Of a stretch of DNA of 64,000 nucleotides, positions 33,755 to 42,926 are shown piece after piece. Under the pieces are notes generated by a model that had not been told where the DNA came from, did not search any database, and saw nothing but the letters and a program-made list of their open reading frames with translations. The translations under genes were made by a program, and so were the position numbers. Each line of letters opens with the position of its first letter. The first letter of the stretch is position 1. Source of the DNA: Flavobacterium aquaticum (GTDB lineage Bacteria; Bacteroidota; Bacteroidia; Flavobacteriales; Flavobacteriaceae); contig NZ_QLMI01000003.1 of the NCBI RefSeq assembly GCF_003259835.1, positions 124,001-188,000 on the forward strand, written 5' to 3'.

Positions 33755-35251
33755 TTATAAACTAGCAATCGCTTTTTCAATTCTTTTGACCGTTTCGGCT
33801 TTTCCTATCATTTCGATAATGTCAAATAAATGTGGGCCTTTAAGCGCTCCTACTAAACTCAATCGCAATGGTTGCATTACTTTCCCCATTCCAATTTCGT
33901 TTGCTGTCATCCATTCTTTTAATAAGGTTTCAATGTTAACAGAAGTAAAATCTTCAATTTTGTTCAATTCTGAAATTACTTGTTGCATTAAACCTGGTGT
34001 TTCTTCTTTCCAGTTTTTAGCAGCTTTTTCATCGTATGATGTTGGTGCTTCAAAGAAATAATCCGCTAAATCCCAAAATTCATTCACGAAATGCGCTCTT
34101 TCTTTAATTAAAGAAACTACTTTTGTTAAATCAAGTGAAGTCGAGATTCCTTTTTTATCTAAAATCACTTTAAAGCTTTCTGCTAAACTTTCATCTGATT
34201 GCTTTTGCAAATATTGATGATTGAACCATTTGTTTTTCTCTGGATCAAACTTCGCTCCAGCTTTGTGAATTCTATTTAAATCGAATTTTTGTACCAATTC
34301 TTCTAATGAGAAAATCTCTTGTTCTGTTCCGTCATTCCAACCCAATAACGCTAAAAAGTTGATCACCGCTTCTGGGAAAAATCCGTTTTCTCTGTAACCT
34401 GATGAAATTCCTTCTTCTGTTTTCCACTCTAATGGAAAAACTGGGAATCCCATTTTATCACCATCACGTTTTGATAATTTCCCGTTTCCAATTGGTTTTA
34501 AAATCAAAGGTAAATGTGCAAATTCGGGTGCATTCCAACCAAAGGCTTTGTATAATAAATGATGTAAAGGCAAACTTGGCAACCATTCTTCCCCACGAAT
34601 TACATGCGAAGTTTCCATCAAATGGTCATCTACAATATTTGCTAAATGGTACGTTGGCATTCCATCTGATTTGAACAATACTTTATCGTCTAATAAATTC
34701 GTATCAAATTTAATGTCACCACGAATGATGTCTTTCAATTCTAAAATTTCATTCACAGGTGTTTTAAAACGGATAACATAATGTTCGCCAGCAGCAATTC
34801 TTTCCGCGACTTTTTCACGTGAAACCGTCAACGAGTTATCTAATTGCTCTCTTACCGAATGATTGTAAATAAACGTTTTTCCATTGGTTTCTGCTTCTTT
34901 TCGCATTGCATCTAAACTCTCAGCCGTATCAAAAGCATAATATGCCCAACCTGAATTAATCAATTGGTCTGCATATTGTTGGTACATTGCTTTGCGTTCA
35001 CTTTGACGATAAGGTCCAAATTTTTCATTCTTTCCAACGGTTTCATCTGGCGCAATTCCTAACCATTCTAAAGCTTCAAAAATATAAGCTTCTGCTCCTG
35101 GAACAAAACGCGTTTGATCGGTATCTTCAATTCGTAAATAGAAAGTACCACCATGTTTTTTGGCAAATAAATAATTGAATAAAGCGGTACGAACACCACC
35201 AATATGCAAAGGTCCAGTTGGACTAGGTGCAAATCTTACTCTTACTGACAT
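33755..35251 (-). CDS. gltX: Glutamate-tRNA ligase
   Basis: 498 residues from MSVRVRFAPSPTGPLHIGG, which contains the HIGH-type motif (PLHIGG) at about 8-20. The KLSKRDG loop stands for KMSKS. The start at 35251 is chosen over 35284 because translation of this family begins just before VRVRFAPSPTG. Residues about 368-376 (ISTSLDLTK) are coded by a copy of a dispersed intergenic repeat, apparently in frame and tolerated. Charges tRNA-Glu; no glutaminyl editing system needed because glnS is present. A near-match to parS lies within it at 34811. Confidence 0.95.
   Translation of the reverse strand: MSVRVRFAPSPTGPLHIGGVRTALFNYLFAKKHGGTFYLRIEDTDQTRFVPGAEAYIFEALEWLGIAPDETVGKNEKFGPYRQSERKAMYQQYADQLINSGWAYYAFDTAESLDAMRKEAETNGKTFIYNHSVREQLDNSLTVSREKVAERIAAGEHYVIRFKTPVNEILELKDIIRGDIKFDTNLLDDKVLFKSDGMPTYHLANIVDDHLMETSHVIRGEEWLPSLPLHHLLYKAFGWNAPEFAHLPLILKPIGNGKLSKRDGDKMGFPVFPLEWKTEEGISSGYRENGFFPEAVINFLALLGWNDGTEQEIFSLEELVQKFDLNRIHKAGAKFDPEKNKWFNHQYLQKQSDESLAESFKVILDKKGISTSLDLTKVVSLIKERAHFVNEFWDLADYFFEAPTSYDEKAAKNWKEETPGLMQQVISELNKIEDFTSVNIETLLKEWMTANEIGMGKVMQPLRLSLVGALKGPHLFDIIEMIGKAETVKRIEKAIASL
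34126..34148. repeat. AAGCGAAGTCGAGA-type repeat inside gltX
   Basis: TTAAATCAAGTGAAGTCGAG plus ATT is 21 of 23 bases like the copy at 31395. It lies in the gltX frame and codes residues about 368-376 without breaking it. Confidence 0.5.
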
Positions 35252-35369
35252 TTCATTAAATTTTGTGCAAAGATACGATTCCAATTTAGAAGTTAGAATT
35301 TAGATTTTAGAAAATCATTAGGTTATTAACAATCCAAAACTACAAATCTTAAGTTTCACGAAAAACCTA

Positions 35370-35400
35370 TTGACAATTCTAGGAAGATGTTGTATTTTTA
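35370..35400 (+). promoter_or_regulatory. Putative promoter of the DUF4175 gene
   Basis: TTG at 35370-35372, 20 bases, then TATTTTTA at 35393-35400, a one-base departure from TAnnTTTG. Spacing fits the flavobacterial sigma factor. Confidence 0.5.
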
Positions 35401-35427
35401 TCGGTTATAAACAATATATCAACAATC

Positions 35428-38400
35428 TTGGAAGCAAAAAGCATTATTTTCGATAAGCTGGAAGGGTTTATCAAGAAGTTTTACACCAACGAACTGATAA
35501 AAGGAGTCATTCTTTTCATCGGATTGGGCTTGTTGTATTTCATTTTTACCTTATTGATTGAATACTTTTTATGGTTATCCACATCTGGTAGAACCATTTT
35601 GTTTTGGTTGTTTGTAGGTGTAGAATCGTTTTTATTGATTCGATTTATCGCTTTTCCGTTGTTTAAATTATTCAAATTGCAGCAAGGAATCAATTATGAA
35701 CAAGCTTCAGAAATCATCGGAAATCACTTTTCGGAAGTGCAAGACAAGTTGTTGAACTTTTTACAATTGGCAAACCAAAGTCAAACTTCGGAATTATTAG
35801 CAGCTTCAATCGAACAAAAAGCAGCTTCTTTACAACCGATTCCGTTTTCAAACGCGGTCAATTTCGCCAAGAACAAAAAGTTTTTGCCTTATGCGATTAT
35901 TCCAATTCTATTATTGATTTTGTTCTTCGTTACTGGAAATTCAGAAATCATCTCCAATAGTTTTACTCGAGTTGTGAATTATGAAACGAAATTCGCTCCG
36001 CCTGCTCCATTTGAATTTGTGGTTTTGAATAAATCGTTAACCGCTCAACAGAATTCCGATTTTGTTTTGCAAGTCAAAACACAAGGAAAAGTGATGCCTG
36101 AAAATATTGCGATTCAAATTGGTGATGAAGAATATTTTTTACAAAGTACTAAGCCGGGAGTTTTTGAATATACGTTTTCCAAATTATCGAAAGATGTTAC
36201 TTTTTCACTTCTAGCTAATGGATTGAATTCCAAAGAATATCAGATTAATGTTGTGGATGTTCCTACGATTGCCAACTTCGAAATGGTGTTGCAATATCCT
36301 TCTTATTTAGGTAAGAAATCGGAAATCATTCAAGGAACTGGAAATGCTGTAGTTCCTGAAGGAACAGTTGTGAACTGGAGAATTAACGCTTTGGCAACCG
36401 ATAAGGTTAGTTTCAAATCGAATAATCAAGTAAGTGTTTTCGCTAATAAAGATAATAACTTTTCACTTTCAAGAAGAATTACCGATAATTTGAATTACGA
36501 AGTAATTACATCGAACAAAAACATCAATGAGTTCGAAAAATTGTCGTATCAAATCGCAACGATTAAAGATCAATATCCAACAATTTCAGTTCAAATTGCG
36601 CCTGATTCATTAAAGTTAAAATCAAAAATGATGATTGGGCAAGTTGCCGATGATCATGGTTTATCGAAGTTACAAGTTGTTTTTTATCCGAAAGGAAACC
36701 CAAACGCTGTTCGAAAAGCGAATTTAGCTATCAATAAACAAGCCGTTGACCAATTTATTTATTCATTTCCTAATGGTTTATCAATTGAACAAGGTATAAA
36801 CTACGAATATTACTTTGAAGTGTTTGATAATGATGTAGTTAACAATTATAAAAGCACAAAATCTTCTGTTTTTATTCATTATGAGCTTACAGAAGAGCAA
36901 AAAGAAGACAAACAACTGCAAGAGCAGAATGAAAACATCAATAGTTTAGAAAAATCGCTTCAAAATCAAGAGAAGCAACTTTCTGAATTGGACAAACTGC
37001 AAAAGATGAATAAAGAGAAATCTACTTTAGATTTCAAAGATCAGAAGAAAGTAGAAGATTTTATCAATCGTCAAAAACAACAAGACGAAATGATGAAAGA
37101 ATTCACTAAAAAGTTAACTGAGAATTTGGAGGAATTCAATCCGAAATCACAAGATAAAGACAAAGAAGAATTATTACGTCGTTTAGAAGAAGCCGAAAAA
37201 CAAGCTGAGAAAAACGAAAAATTATTGAAAGAGTTAGAAGAACTTTCTAAGAAATTAGAGAAAGATAAATTATTTGATAAAGCCGATAAGTTAAAACAAA
37301 ATGCTAAAAGCCAACAACAGAATTTAGAGCAATTAGTTGAATTAACGAAACGTTTTTACGTAGAACAAAAAGCGGAACAAATCGCTGATAAATTAGACAA
37401 GCTAGCTGAGAAGGAAGATAAATTAGCGGATGATGCTAAAGAAAATTCAAAGGAAAATCAGGATGCTATCAATAAAGAATTCGATAACATTCAAAAAGAG
37501 CTTCAAGAGTTGGACAAGGAGAATAAAGAATTGAAAGCTCCAATGAACATTCCTAATGATAAGAACGAACAAGAAGATGTGAAGAAAGATATGGAGAAAG
37601 CTTCTGAAGAATTACAAAAACAAAATCAACAGAAAGCAAAACCTAAGCAAAAATCTGCTGCTGCAAAGATGAAACAAATGAGTCAAAAAATGGCGCAATC
37701 TATGCAATCAGGTGACATGGAACAAATGCAAGAAGATGCTAAATTGTTGCGACAAATTTTAGATAATTTATTAGCTTTTTCTTTTGACGAAGAAGGTTTG
37801 ATTAAGACTACAAATGCCACTCAAACGCGTTCTTTGCAATTGAATAAAGTTCTAAAAAAACAGCAAGATTTAAAATTACAATTTAAGCATGTTGATGATA
37901 GTTTGTTCGCTGTAGCTTTACGTAATCCAAAAATAACGGAAACTATCTTAAACGAAGTTGGTGAAATCCATTATAATTTAGATAAGACATTAGAAACTTT
38001 GGCTGATAATAATATTTCAAAAGGAGCTTCACATCAACAATATGTTCTAACTTCGGCTAACCGTTTGGCGGATTATCTTAGCAATGTTCAAAGCGAAATG
38101 AATATGGATATGCAAGGTCAGGGTTCTGGAAAAGGTAAGCCAAAACCTGGTGGCGGTAAAGGAATGCAGTTACCAGATATAATCAAGCAACAAGAAGGCT
38201 TGGGTGAAAAAATGAAAGACGGTATGAAACCCGGTGAAAAACCTGGAGATAAACCGGGTGAAAAATCGGGTCAAGGAAAACAAAAAGGACAATCAGGTGA
38301 GAACGGCGAAGAAGGTGAAAATGGTTCCGAAGGTAACGCAGGAAAAGTTCTTGAGATTTTAAAAGAGCAAAGACAATTGCGTGATGCTTTGCAAAAAGCT

Positions 38401-38742
38401 CTAGAGAAAGAAGGATTGACAGGTCAAGGTCAGAATGCCTTGAACCAAATGAAAGATATCGAGAAGCAATTAATCAATAAAGGTTTTAAAAATGAAACGT
38501 TGCAAAAGATGTTGAATTTAAAACACGAGCTTTTAAAATTAGAAAAAGCCATTCTGCAACAAGGAGAAGATACCAAGCGTCAGTCTAAAACTAATGATAT
38601 GAATTATAACGGCACTACTACTCCACTTTCTAAGGAATTAAAAGATTATCTGAATAGTGTTGAAATATTAAACAGACAAAGCTTACCTTTGCAACCCAAT
38701 TTTAACCAGAAGGTTCAAAACTATTTTAAAGGCAATGATTAG
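35428..38742 (+). CDS. DUF4175 family protein with long coiled coil
   Basis: 1104 residues. Two membrane helices near the N terminus (about 22-45 and 54-73) and a third near 153-171, then a beta-rich extracytoplasmic region (180-480) and a very long charged helix rich in Lys, Glu, Gln (480-850), and a low-complexity PGEKPGDK tract at about 930-960 before a helical end. This is the Bacteroidota DUF4175 layout; its function is not known. Start: TTG at 35428 gives MEAKSIIFDKLEGFIKK, the usual N terminus; there is no ATG nearby. It overlaps ybeY by 8 bases. Confidence 0.85.
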   Translation: MEAKSIIFDKLEGFIKKFYTNELIKGVILFIGLGLLYFIFTLLIEYFLWLSTSGRTILFWLFVGVESFLLIRFIAFPLFKLFKLQQGINYEQASEIIGNHFSEVQDKLLNFLQLANQSQTSELLAASIEQKAASLQPIPFSNAVNFAKNKKFLPYAIIPILLLILFFVTGNSEIISNSFTRVVNYETKFAPPAPFEFVVLNKSLTAQQNSDFVLQVKTQGKVMPENIAIQIGDEEYFLQSTKPGVFEYTFSKLSKDVTFSLLANGLNSKEYQINVVDVPTIANFEMVLQYPSYLGKKSEIIQGTGNAVVPEGTVVNWRINALATDKVSFKSNNQVSVFANKDNNFSLSRRITDNLNYEVITSNKNINEFEKLSYQIATIKDQYPTISVQIAPDSLKLKSKMMIGQVADDHGLSKLQVVFYPKGNPNAVRKANLAINKQAVDQFIYSFPNGLSIEQGINYEYYFEVFDNDVVNNYKSTKSSVFIHYELTEEQKEDKQLQEQNENINSLEKSLQNQEKQLSELDKLQKMNKEKSTLDFKDQKKVEDFINRQKQQDEMMKEFTKKLTENLEEFNPKSQDKDKEELLRRLEEAEKQAEKNEKLLKELEELSKKLEKDKLFDKADKLKQNAKSQQQNLEQLVELTKRFYVEQKAEQIADKLDKLAEKEDKLADDAKENSKENQDAINKEFDNIQKELQELDKENKELKAPMNIPNDKNEQEDVKKDMEKASEELQKQNQQKAKPKQKSAAAKMKQMSQKMAQSMQSGDMEQMQEDAKLLRQILDNLLAFSFDEEGLIKTTNATQTRSLQLNKVLKKQQDLKLQFKHVDDSLFAVALRNPKITETILNEVGEIHYNLDKTLETLADNNISKGASHQQYVLTSANRLADYLSNVQSEMNMDMQGQGSGKGKPKPGGGKGMQLPDIIKQQEGLGEKMKDGMKPGEKPGDKPGEKSGQGKQKGQSGENGEEGENGSEGNAGKVLEILKEQRQLRDALQKALEKEGLTGQGQNALNQMKDIEKQLINKGFKNETLQKMLNLKHELLKLEKAILQQGEDTKRQSKTNDMNYNGTTTPLSKELKDYLNSVEILNRQSLPLQPNFNQKVQNYFKGND

Positions 38743-39154
38743 TTTTAATTACGAAACAGATTTCGAACTAGAAAACGAAGCGCAATACGAAGATTGGATT
38801 TCACGCATTATCGAATCCGAAGGATTCAACGAGGGTGAAATCAATTATATCTTTTGTGATGACGAATATCTGCATAAAATCAATGTAGAATACTTAGATC
38901 ATGACACTTTAACTGATATTATTAGCTTTGATTACTCAGTAGGAAATGTATTACAGGGTGATATTTTCGTTTCTGTAGAACGCGTTCTAGATAATGCGAA
39001 TGATTTTAATGTTTCTTTTGAGGAAGAATTAAAACGTGTTCTATCACATGGAGTTTTGCACTATTGTGGTTACAAAGATAAATCTCCAGAAGACGAAGCT
39101 TTGATGCGTTTTAAGGAAGAAGAAAAAATGCAAATGTTTCACGTGGAACATTAA
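38735..39154 (+). CDS. ybeY: Endoribonuclease YbeY
   Basis: 139 residues; metal-dependent RNase for 16S rRNA 3'-end maturation and ribosome quality control. The signature SHGVLHYCGYKDK carries two of the three His ligands of H-x3-H-x5-H; the third position is Asp, not His. I have seen Asp there in related bacteria, so this may be a lineage variant. LDHDTLTDIISFDY is the other conserved block. It overlaps the DUF4175 gene by 8 bases. Its last 20 bases contain a parS site (39135-39150), so the codons MFHVEH are shaped by it. Confidence 0.93.
   Translation: MISFNYETDFELENEAQYEDWISRIIESEGFNEGEINYIFCDDEYLHKINVEYLDHDTLTDIISFDYSVGNVLQGDIFVSVERVLDNANDFNVSFEEELKRVLSHGVLHYCGYKDKSPEDEALMRFKEEEKMQMFHVEH
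39135..39150. promoter_or_regulatory. parS site 1 (inside ybeY)
   Basis: TGTTTCACGTGGAACA. Its reverse complement TGTTCCACGTGAAACA is the classical bacterial parS bound by ParB. It lies in the last codons of ybeY. Confidence 0.9.
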
Positions 39155-39179
39155 GCTTATAAACTAGAATTTTTTTAAA

Positions 39180-39195
39180 TGTTTCACGTGGAACA
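39180..39195. promoter_or_regulatory. parS site 2 (between ybeY and mnmG)
   Basis: A second exact TGTTTCACGTGGAACA, 45 bases from site 1, just upstream of the mnmG start codon at 39211. Confidence 0.9.
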
Positions 39196-39210
39196 TAATA
39201 TTTATAGAAG

Positions 39211-41082
39211 ATGTTTTTAAATCAATATGATGTAATTGTTGTGGGTGCTGGTCACGCCGGTTGTGAAGCTGCTGCTGCTGCTGCCAACATGGGGTGTTCT
39301 ACTCTTTTGGTGACAATGAATCTTCAGAACATTGCACAGATGTCATGTAATCCTGCTATGGGAGGAATTGCAAAAGGACAAATTGTGCGTGAGATTGATG
39401 CCTTGGGTGGATATTCAGGAATTGTTTCAGACAAGACCGCAATCCAATTCAAGATGTTGAATAAGTCAAAAGGACCCGCTATGTGGTCGCCAAGAGTGCA
39501 ATCGGACAGAATGCGTTTTTCGGAAGAATGGAGATCCATGCTGGAGAATACTCCGAACTTGGATTTTTACCAAGAAATGGTGGCTGGCATTTTGGCAGTG
39601 AATGGAAAGATTGTTGGAGTGAAAACTTCGCTTGGAGTGGAAATCAAAGCTAAGTCAGTTGTTTTGACAAATGGAACCTTTTTGAACGGTTTGATTCATA
39701 TCGGTGACAAACAATTTGGTGGTGGTCGCGCAGGTGAAAGTGCTTCTTTTGGAATCACCGAAGATTTAGTGAAATTAGGTTTTGAATCAGGAAGAATGAA
39801 AACCGGAACGCCTCCACGTGTGGATGGTCGTTCTTTAGATTTTTCTAAAATGGTAGAACAACCTGGTGATGAAGTTCCAGAAAAGTTTTCATATTCTAAT
39901 TTAACGGCTCCATTAAAAACACAACGTTCTTGTTGGATGTCATATACTTCATTAGAAGTGCACGATATTTTACGTGATGGTTTTGATAGAAGTCCAATGT
40001 TCAATGGAAGGATAAAAAGTTTAGGTCCTAGATATTGTCCATCTATTGAAGATAAGATTAATCGTTTTGCAGATAAAGAGCGTCATCAATTATTTGTTGA
40101 ACCAGAAGGTTGGACAACTTGCGAATATTACATCAATGGTTTCTCAACTTCGTTACCAGAAGATATTCAGTTTAAAGCTTTACGTTCCGTAGCAGGATTT
40201 GAGAATGTGAAATTTTTCCGACCAGGTTATGCTATTGAATATGATTACTTCCCTCCTACGCAATTGCAACACACTTTGGAAACTAAATTAGTGGAAGGTT
40301 TGTATTTCGCAGGACAAATTAACGGAACAACAGGTTACGAAGAAGCGGCTTCTCAAGGTTTAATGGCAGGAATAAATGCAGCATTAAAAGTTCAAAATAG
40401 AGAACCATTTATTTTAAAAAGAGATGAGGCGTATATTGGAGTTTTAATTGACGACTTAATTACGAAAGGAACAGAAGAGCCTTATCGTATGTTCACTTCG
40501 CGTGCAGAGTACAGAACGTTATTGCGTCAAGATAATGCGGATTTCAGATTAACACCAAAAGCATACGAAATAGGTTTAGCTAAAGAAGAGCGTTTGATTC
40601 GTATGGAGCAAAAATTCTCTCAATCCGAAGCAATGGTAAATTTCTTCAGAGAAACAAGTTTAAAACCTGAAGAAGCAAATCCAATCTTGGAAGCTAAAGG
40701 TTCGGCTCCGATGAGTCAGCCTGATAAAATGTTTAAAGTCTTTTCTCGTCCGCAATTGGATTTGGAAGATTTTAGAAAATTTAAAAAAGTGGCTGCTTAC
40801 ATTGAACAACATGATTTAGATCAAGAAGTGGTTGAACAAGCCGAAATTCAAGTGAAATATTCTGGTTATATCGAAAAGGAAAAAAACAACGCAGATAAAT
40901 TGACTCGTTTAGAAGACATGATAATTCCGGAAAATTTTAATTTCGATAAAATCCAATCGATTTCAATTGAAGCCAAACAAAAATTAAACAAAATACGACC
41001 ACGAACTATCGCACAAGCTTCTCGTATTAGTGGAGTTTCGCCAAGTGATATTTCAGTGTTGCTGATATACATGGGAAGATAA
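39211..41082 (+). CDS. mnmG: tRNA U34 carboxymethylaminomethyl modification enzyme, FAD-dependent
   Basis: 623 residues, normal for MnmG (GidA). With MnmE it builds cmnm5U at the wobble base of several tRNAs. The FAD-binding DVIVVGAGHAGCEAA is at 7-21, followed by MSCNPAMGGIAKGQIVREIDALGG, QINGTTGYEEAASQGL and a C-terminal tRNA-binding helical domain (SRISGVSPSDISVLLIYMGR). The gene is flanked by parS sites on both sides (39180 and 41123); in many bacteria gidA sits near the replication origin. It follows a 56-base spacer after ybeY. Confidence 0.96.
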   Translation: MFLNQYDVIVVGAGHAGCEAAAAAANMGCSTLLVTMNLQNIAQMSCNPAMGGIAKGQIVREIDALGGYSGIVSDKTAIQFKMLNKSKGPAMWSPRVQSDRMRFSEEWRSMLENTPNLDFYQEMVAGILAVNGKIVGVKTSLGVEIKAKSVVLTNGTFLNGLIHIGDKQFGGGRAGESASFGITEDLVKLGFESGRMKTGTPPRVDGRSLDFSKMVEQPGDEVPEKFSYSNLTAPLKTQRSCWMSYTSLEVHDILRDGFDRSPMFNGRIKSLGPRYCPSIEDKINRFADKERHQLFVEPEGWTTCEYYINGFSTSLPEDIQFKALRSVAGFENVKFFRPGYAIEYDYFPPTQLQHTLETKLVEGLYFAGQINGTTGYEEAASQGLMAGINAALKVQNREPFILKRDEAYIGVLIDDLITKGTEEPYRMFTSRAEYRTLLRQDNADFRLTPKAYEIGLAKEERLIRMEQKFSQSEAMVNFFRETSLKPEEANPILEAKGSAPMSQPDKMFKVFSRPQLDLEDFRKFKKVAAYIEQHDLDQEVVEQAEIQVKYSGYIEKEKNNADKLTRLEDMIIPENFNFDKIQSISIEAKQKLNKIRPRTIAQASRISGVSPSDISVLLIYMGR

Positions 41083-41122
41083 GGAAGTGTTCAGTGTTCA
41101 GTTTTTATTATTCAGTAAAAAA

Positions 41123-41138
41123 TGTTTCACGTGAAACA
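41123..41138. promoter_or_regulatory. parS site 3 (downstream of mnmG)
   Basis: TGTTTCACGTGAAACA, a perfect 16-base palindrome and the ideal parS sequence, in the spacer 41 bases after mnmG. Confidence 0.95.
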
Positions 41139-41185
41139 ACGCTGTCAACCCCATTAAAATAAGCCTTTCGCATAAAAATAAAAAA

Positions 41186-42034
41186 ATGAATTTTTTAGAA
41201 GATAAAAGTTTTATTACCGTTAAAGATTTTTCAGTTTCTGGAGAATCTTTTTCCTTGTTGTTAAATGAGGAATATCAAATCTTAAAAACGCATCCGCAAC
41301 CTACTTTAGATAAATTAGGTTCGTATTACGAATTCGAAGATTATATTTCGCATACCGACGGAAAACGCACAATGTTTGAAAAGATGTATCATTTTATCAA
41401 AAGAAAAGCAATTCGTGATAAAGTGAAGTTATTAAATTCGTACCAACCAGTTAAAGGAAGAATTTTAGACATCGGAGCAGGAACTGGAGATTTTCTTTTG
41501 GAATGTAAAAATCAAAACTGGGATATTCTAGGAATTGAGCCAAACGATAAAGCTAAAGGAATTGCTTTAGGTAAAGGAATTAAATTTGGAAATACGATTG
41601 AAAAATTAGAAAGCAACTCTTTTGATGTGATTACCATGTGGCATGTTTTAGAACACGTTCCAGATGTCGAACATCAAGTAGCCGAATTGAAACGTCTATT
41701 GAAACCTTCTGGAACGATAATTATCGCCGTTCCAAATTTCAAATCGTATGATGCAAAATATTATAAAGAATTTTGGGCAGCTTATGATGTGCCAAGACAT
41801 TTGTGGCATTTTTCAAAAACAGCAATCGAAAAACTATTCGACAAACAAAACATGAATCTTGAAGATATTAAACCAATGTGGTTTGATAGTTTTTATGTGT
41901 CACTTTTATCAGAAAAATATAAATCAGGTAAAATGAATTTCATTTCTGGTTTTTTTATCGGTTTGATCTCAAATGTGTCAGGATTCTTCAAAAAAGAGTT
42001 TTCATCGCATATTTACGTGCTAAAAAACAAGTAA
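41186..42034 (+). CDS. Class I SAM-dependent methyltransferase
   Basis: 282 residues. The Rossmann-like fold is marked by GRILDIGAGTGDFLLECK (motif I, about 93-110), GIEPNDKAKGIA (motif II acid) and FDVITMWHVLEHVPDVEHQ (motif IV/post). SAM-binding is secure but the substrate is not; the family label is Methyltransf_11/23. A long lysine- and aromatic-rich tail may bind a membrane or nucleic acid. It starts 48 bases after parS site 3, so the site lies in its promoter region. Confidence 0.85.
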   Translation: MNFLEDKSFITVKDFSVSGESFSLLLNEEYQILKTHPQPTLDKLGSYYEFEDYISHTDGKRTMFEKMYHFIKRKAIRDKVKLLNSYQPVKGRILDIGAGTGDFLLECKNQNWDILGIEPNDKAKGIALGKGIKFGNTIEKLESNSFDVITMWHVLEHVPDVEHQVAELKRLLKPSGTIIIAVPNFKSYDAKYYKEFWAAYDVPRHLWHFSKTAIEKLFDKQNMNLEDIKPMWFDSFYVSLLSEKYKSGKMNFISGFFIGLISNVSGFFKKEFSSHIYVLKNK

Positions 42035-42274
42035 AAATCATTTTAAAGCGATTTTAGACACTTTTTTATTCAATTTCATATATTTTGTTGTCTTTTTTTA
42101 AATGATTTATCTCGTTTAAATTATTAAAGCTGTTTTTAATAGCTTGAATCTATCAAATCCTAAAGTAGAAATAAGAAATTCTTATAATTAAAAAATAAAT
42201 AAAAAAGCAACATATTTGCTACTTACCAACTTATTATTACTTTTACAAAAATTATTAATTACCAATTTACAACC

Positions 42275-42850
42275 ATGAAAAAAATTGTATTGATTTTAGG
42301 AGTTGCATTAGGCGTTTTAGCGTGTAACAAAACAGAAACAAATTCTAAAGAATTCAAAACCGCATATATCAACACTGCTGAGATAATCGAGAAATATGAA
42401 AAATTCAAGGATGAAGATGCAAAATTCAATGTTAAATCTGAAGAATTAGGTCGTCCTCTTGAGGCTAAAGTAAGAGCTTTCCAAGCTGAAGCACAAAGTT
42501 TCCGTCAAAATGCACAAGCTAAAGGGCCTCAATGGGCTCAACAAAAAGGTGCAGAATTACAGCAAAGAGAACAACAATTAGGAATGGAGCAAAATGCTTT
42601 AATTCAACAATTACAACAAGAAGGAGCGGTTTTAAAAGATACTTTAATTAGTGAAGTAAAGAAATTCATCAAAGATTACGGAAAGAAAAAAGGATATGAT
42701 TATATCTACGGAACAGGTGATGCTGCAACAGTTCTTTACGCTAAAGATGGTTATGATATTACAAAAGAAGTTTTAAAAGAACTTAACGACACTTACAAGT
42801 CAACTAAAAAAGATGACAAAGTAGCCACTAAGGAAGAAGAGAAAAAATAA
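42275..42850 (+). CDS. OmpH/Skp-like periplasmic chaperone, lipoprotein
   Basis: 191 residues. Signal peptide with lipobox VLAC (Cys17), then FKTAYINTAEIIEKYEKFK as in Skp, followed by a long charged and Gln-rich coiled coil (RQNAQAKGPQWAQQKGAELQ) and DYIYGTGDAATVLYAKDGYDIT. Skp-type proteins hold unfolded outer-membrane proteins as trimers. The lipid anchor is less usual than the soluble Skp of Proteobacteria. A 240-base AT-rich spacer precedes it; nothing else recognised there. A strong terminator follows. Confidence 0.82.
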   Translation: MKKIVLILGVALGVLACNKTETNSKEFKTAYINTAEIIEKYEKFKDEDAKFNVKSEELGRPLEAKVRAFQAEAQSFRQNAQAKGPQWAQQKGAELQQREQQLGMEQNALIQQLQQEGAVLKDTLISEVKKFIKDYGKKKGYDYIYGTGDAATVLYAKDGYDITKEVLKELNDTYKSTKKDDKVATKEEEKK

Positions 42851-42853
42851 TTG

Positions 42854-42880
42854 AAAGTCCCGAGTCATCGGGACTTTTTT
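42854..42880 (+). terminator. Rho-independent terminator
   Basis: AAAGTCCCGA, loop GTCA, TCGGGACTTT then T run. A GC-rich 10-bp stem after the OmpH-like gene. Confidence 0.9.
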
Positions 42881-42926
42881 ATTTCTAATCGTTTCTATAT
42901 ATTTGTTTTTTATAATTTTACGCCAC

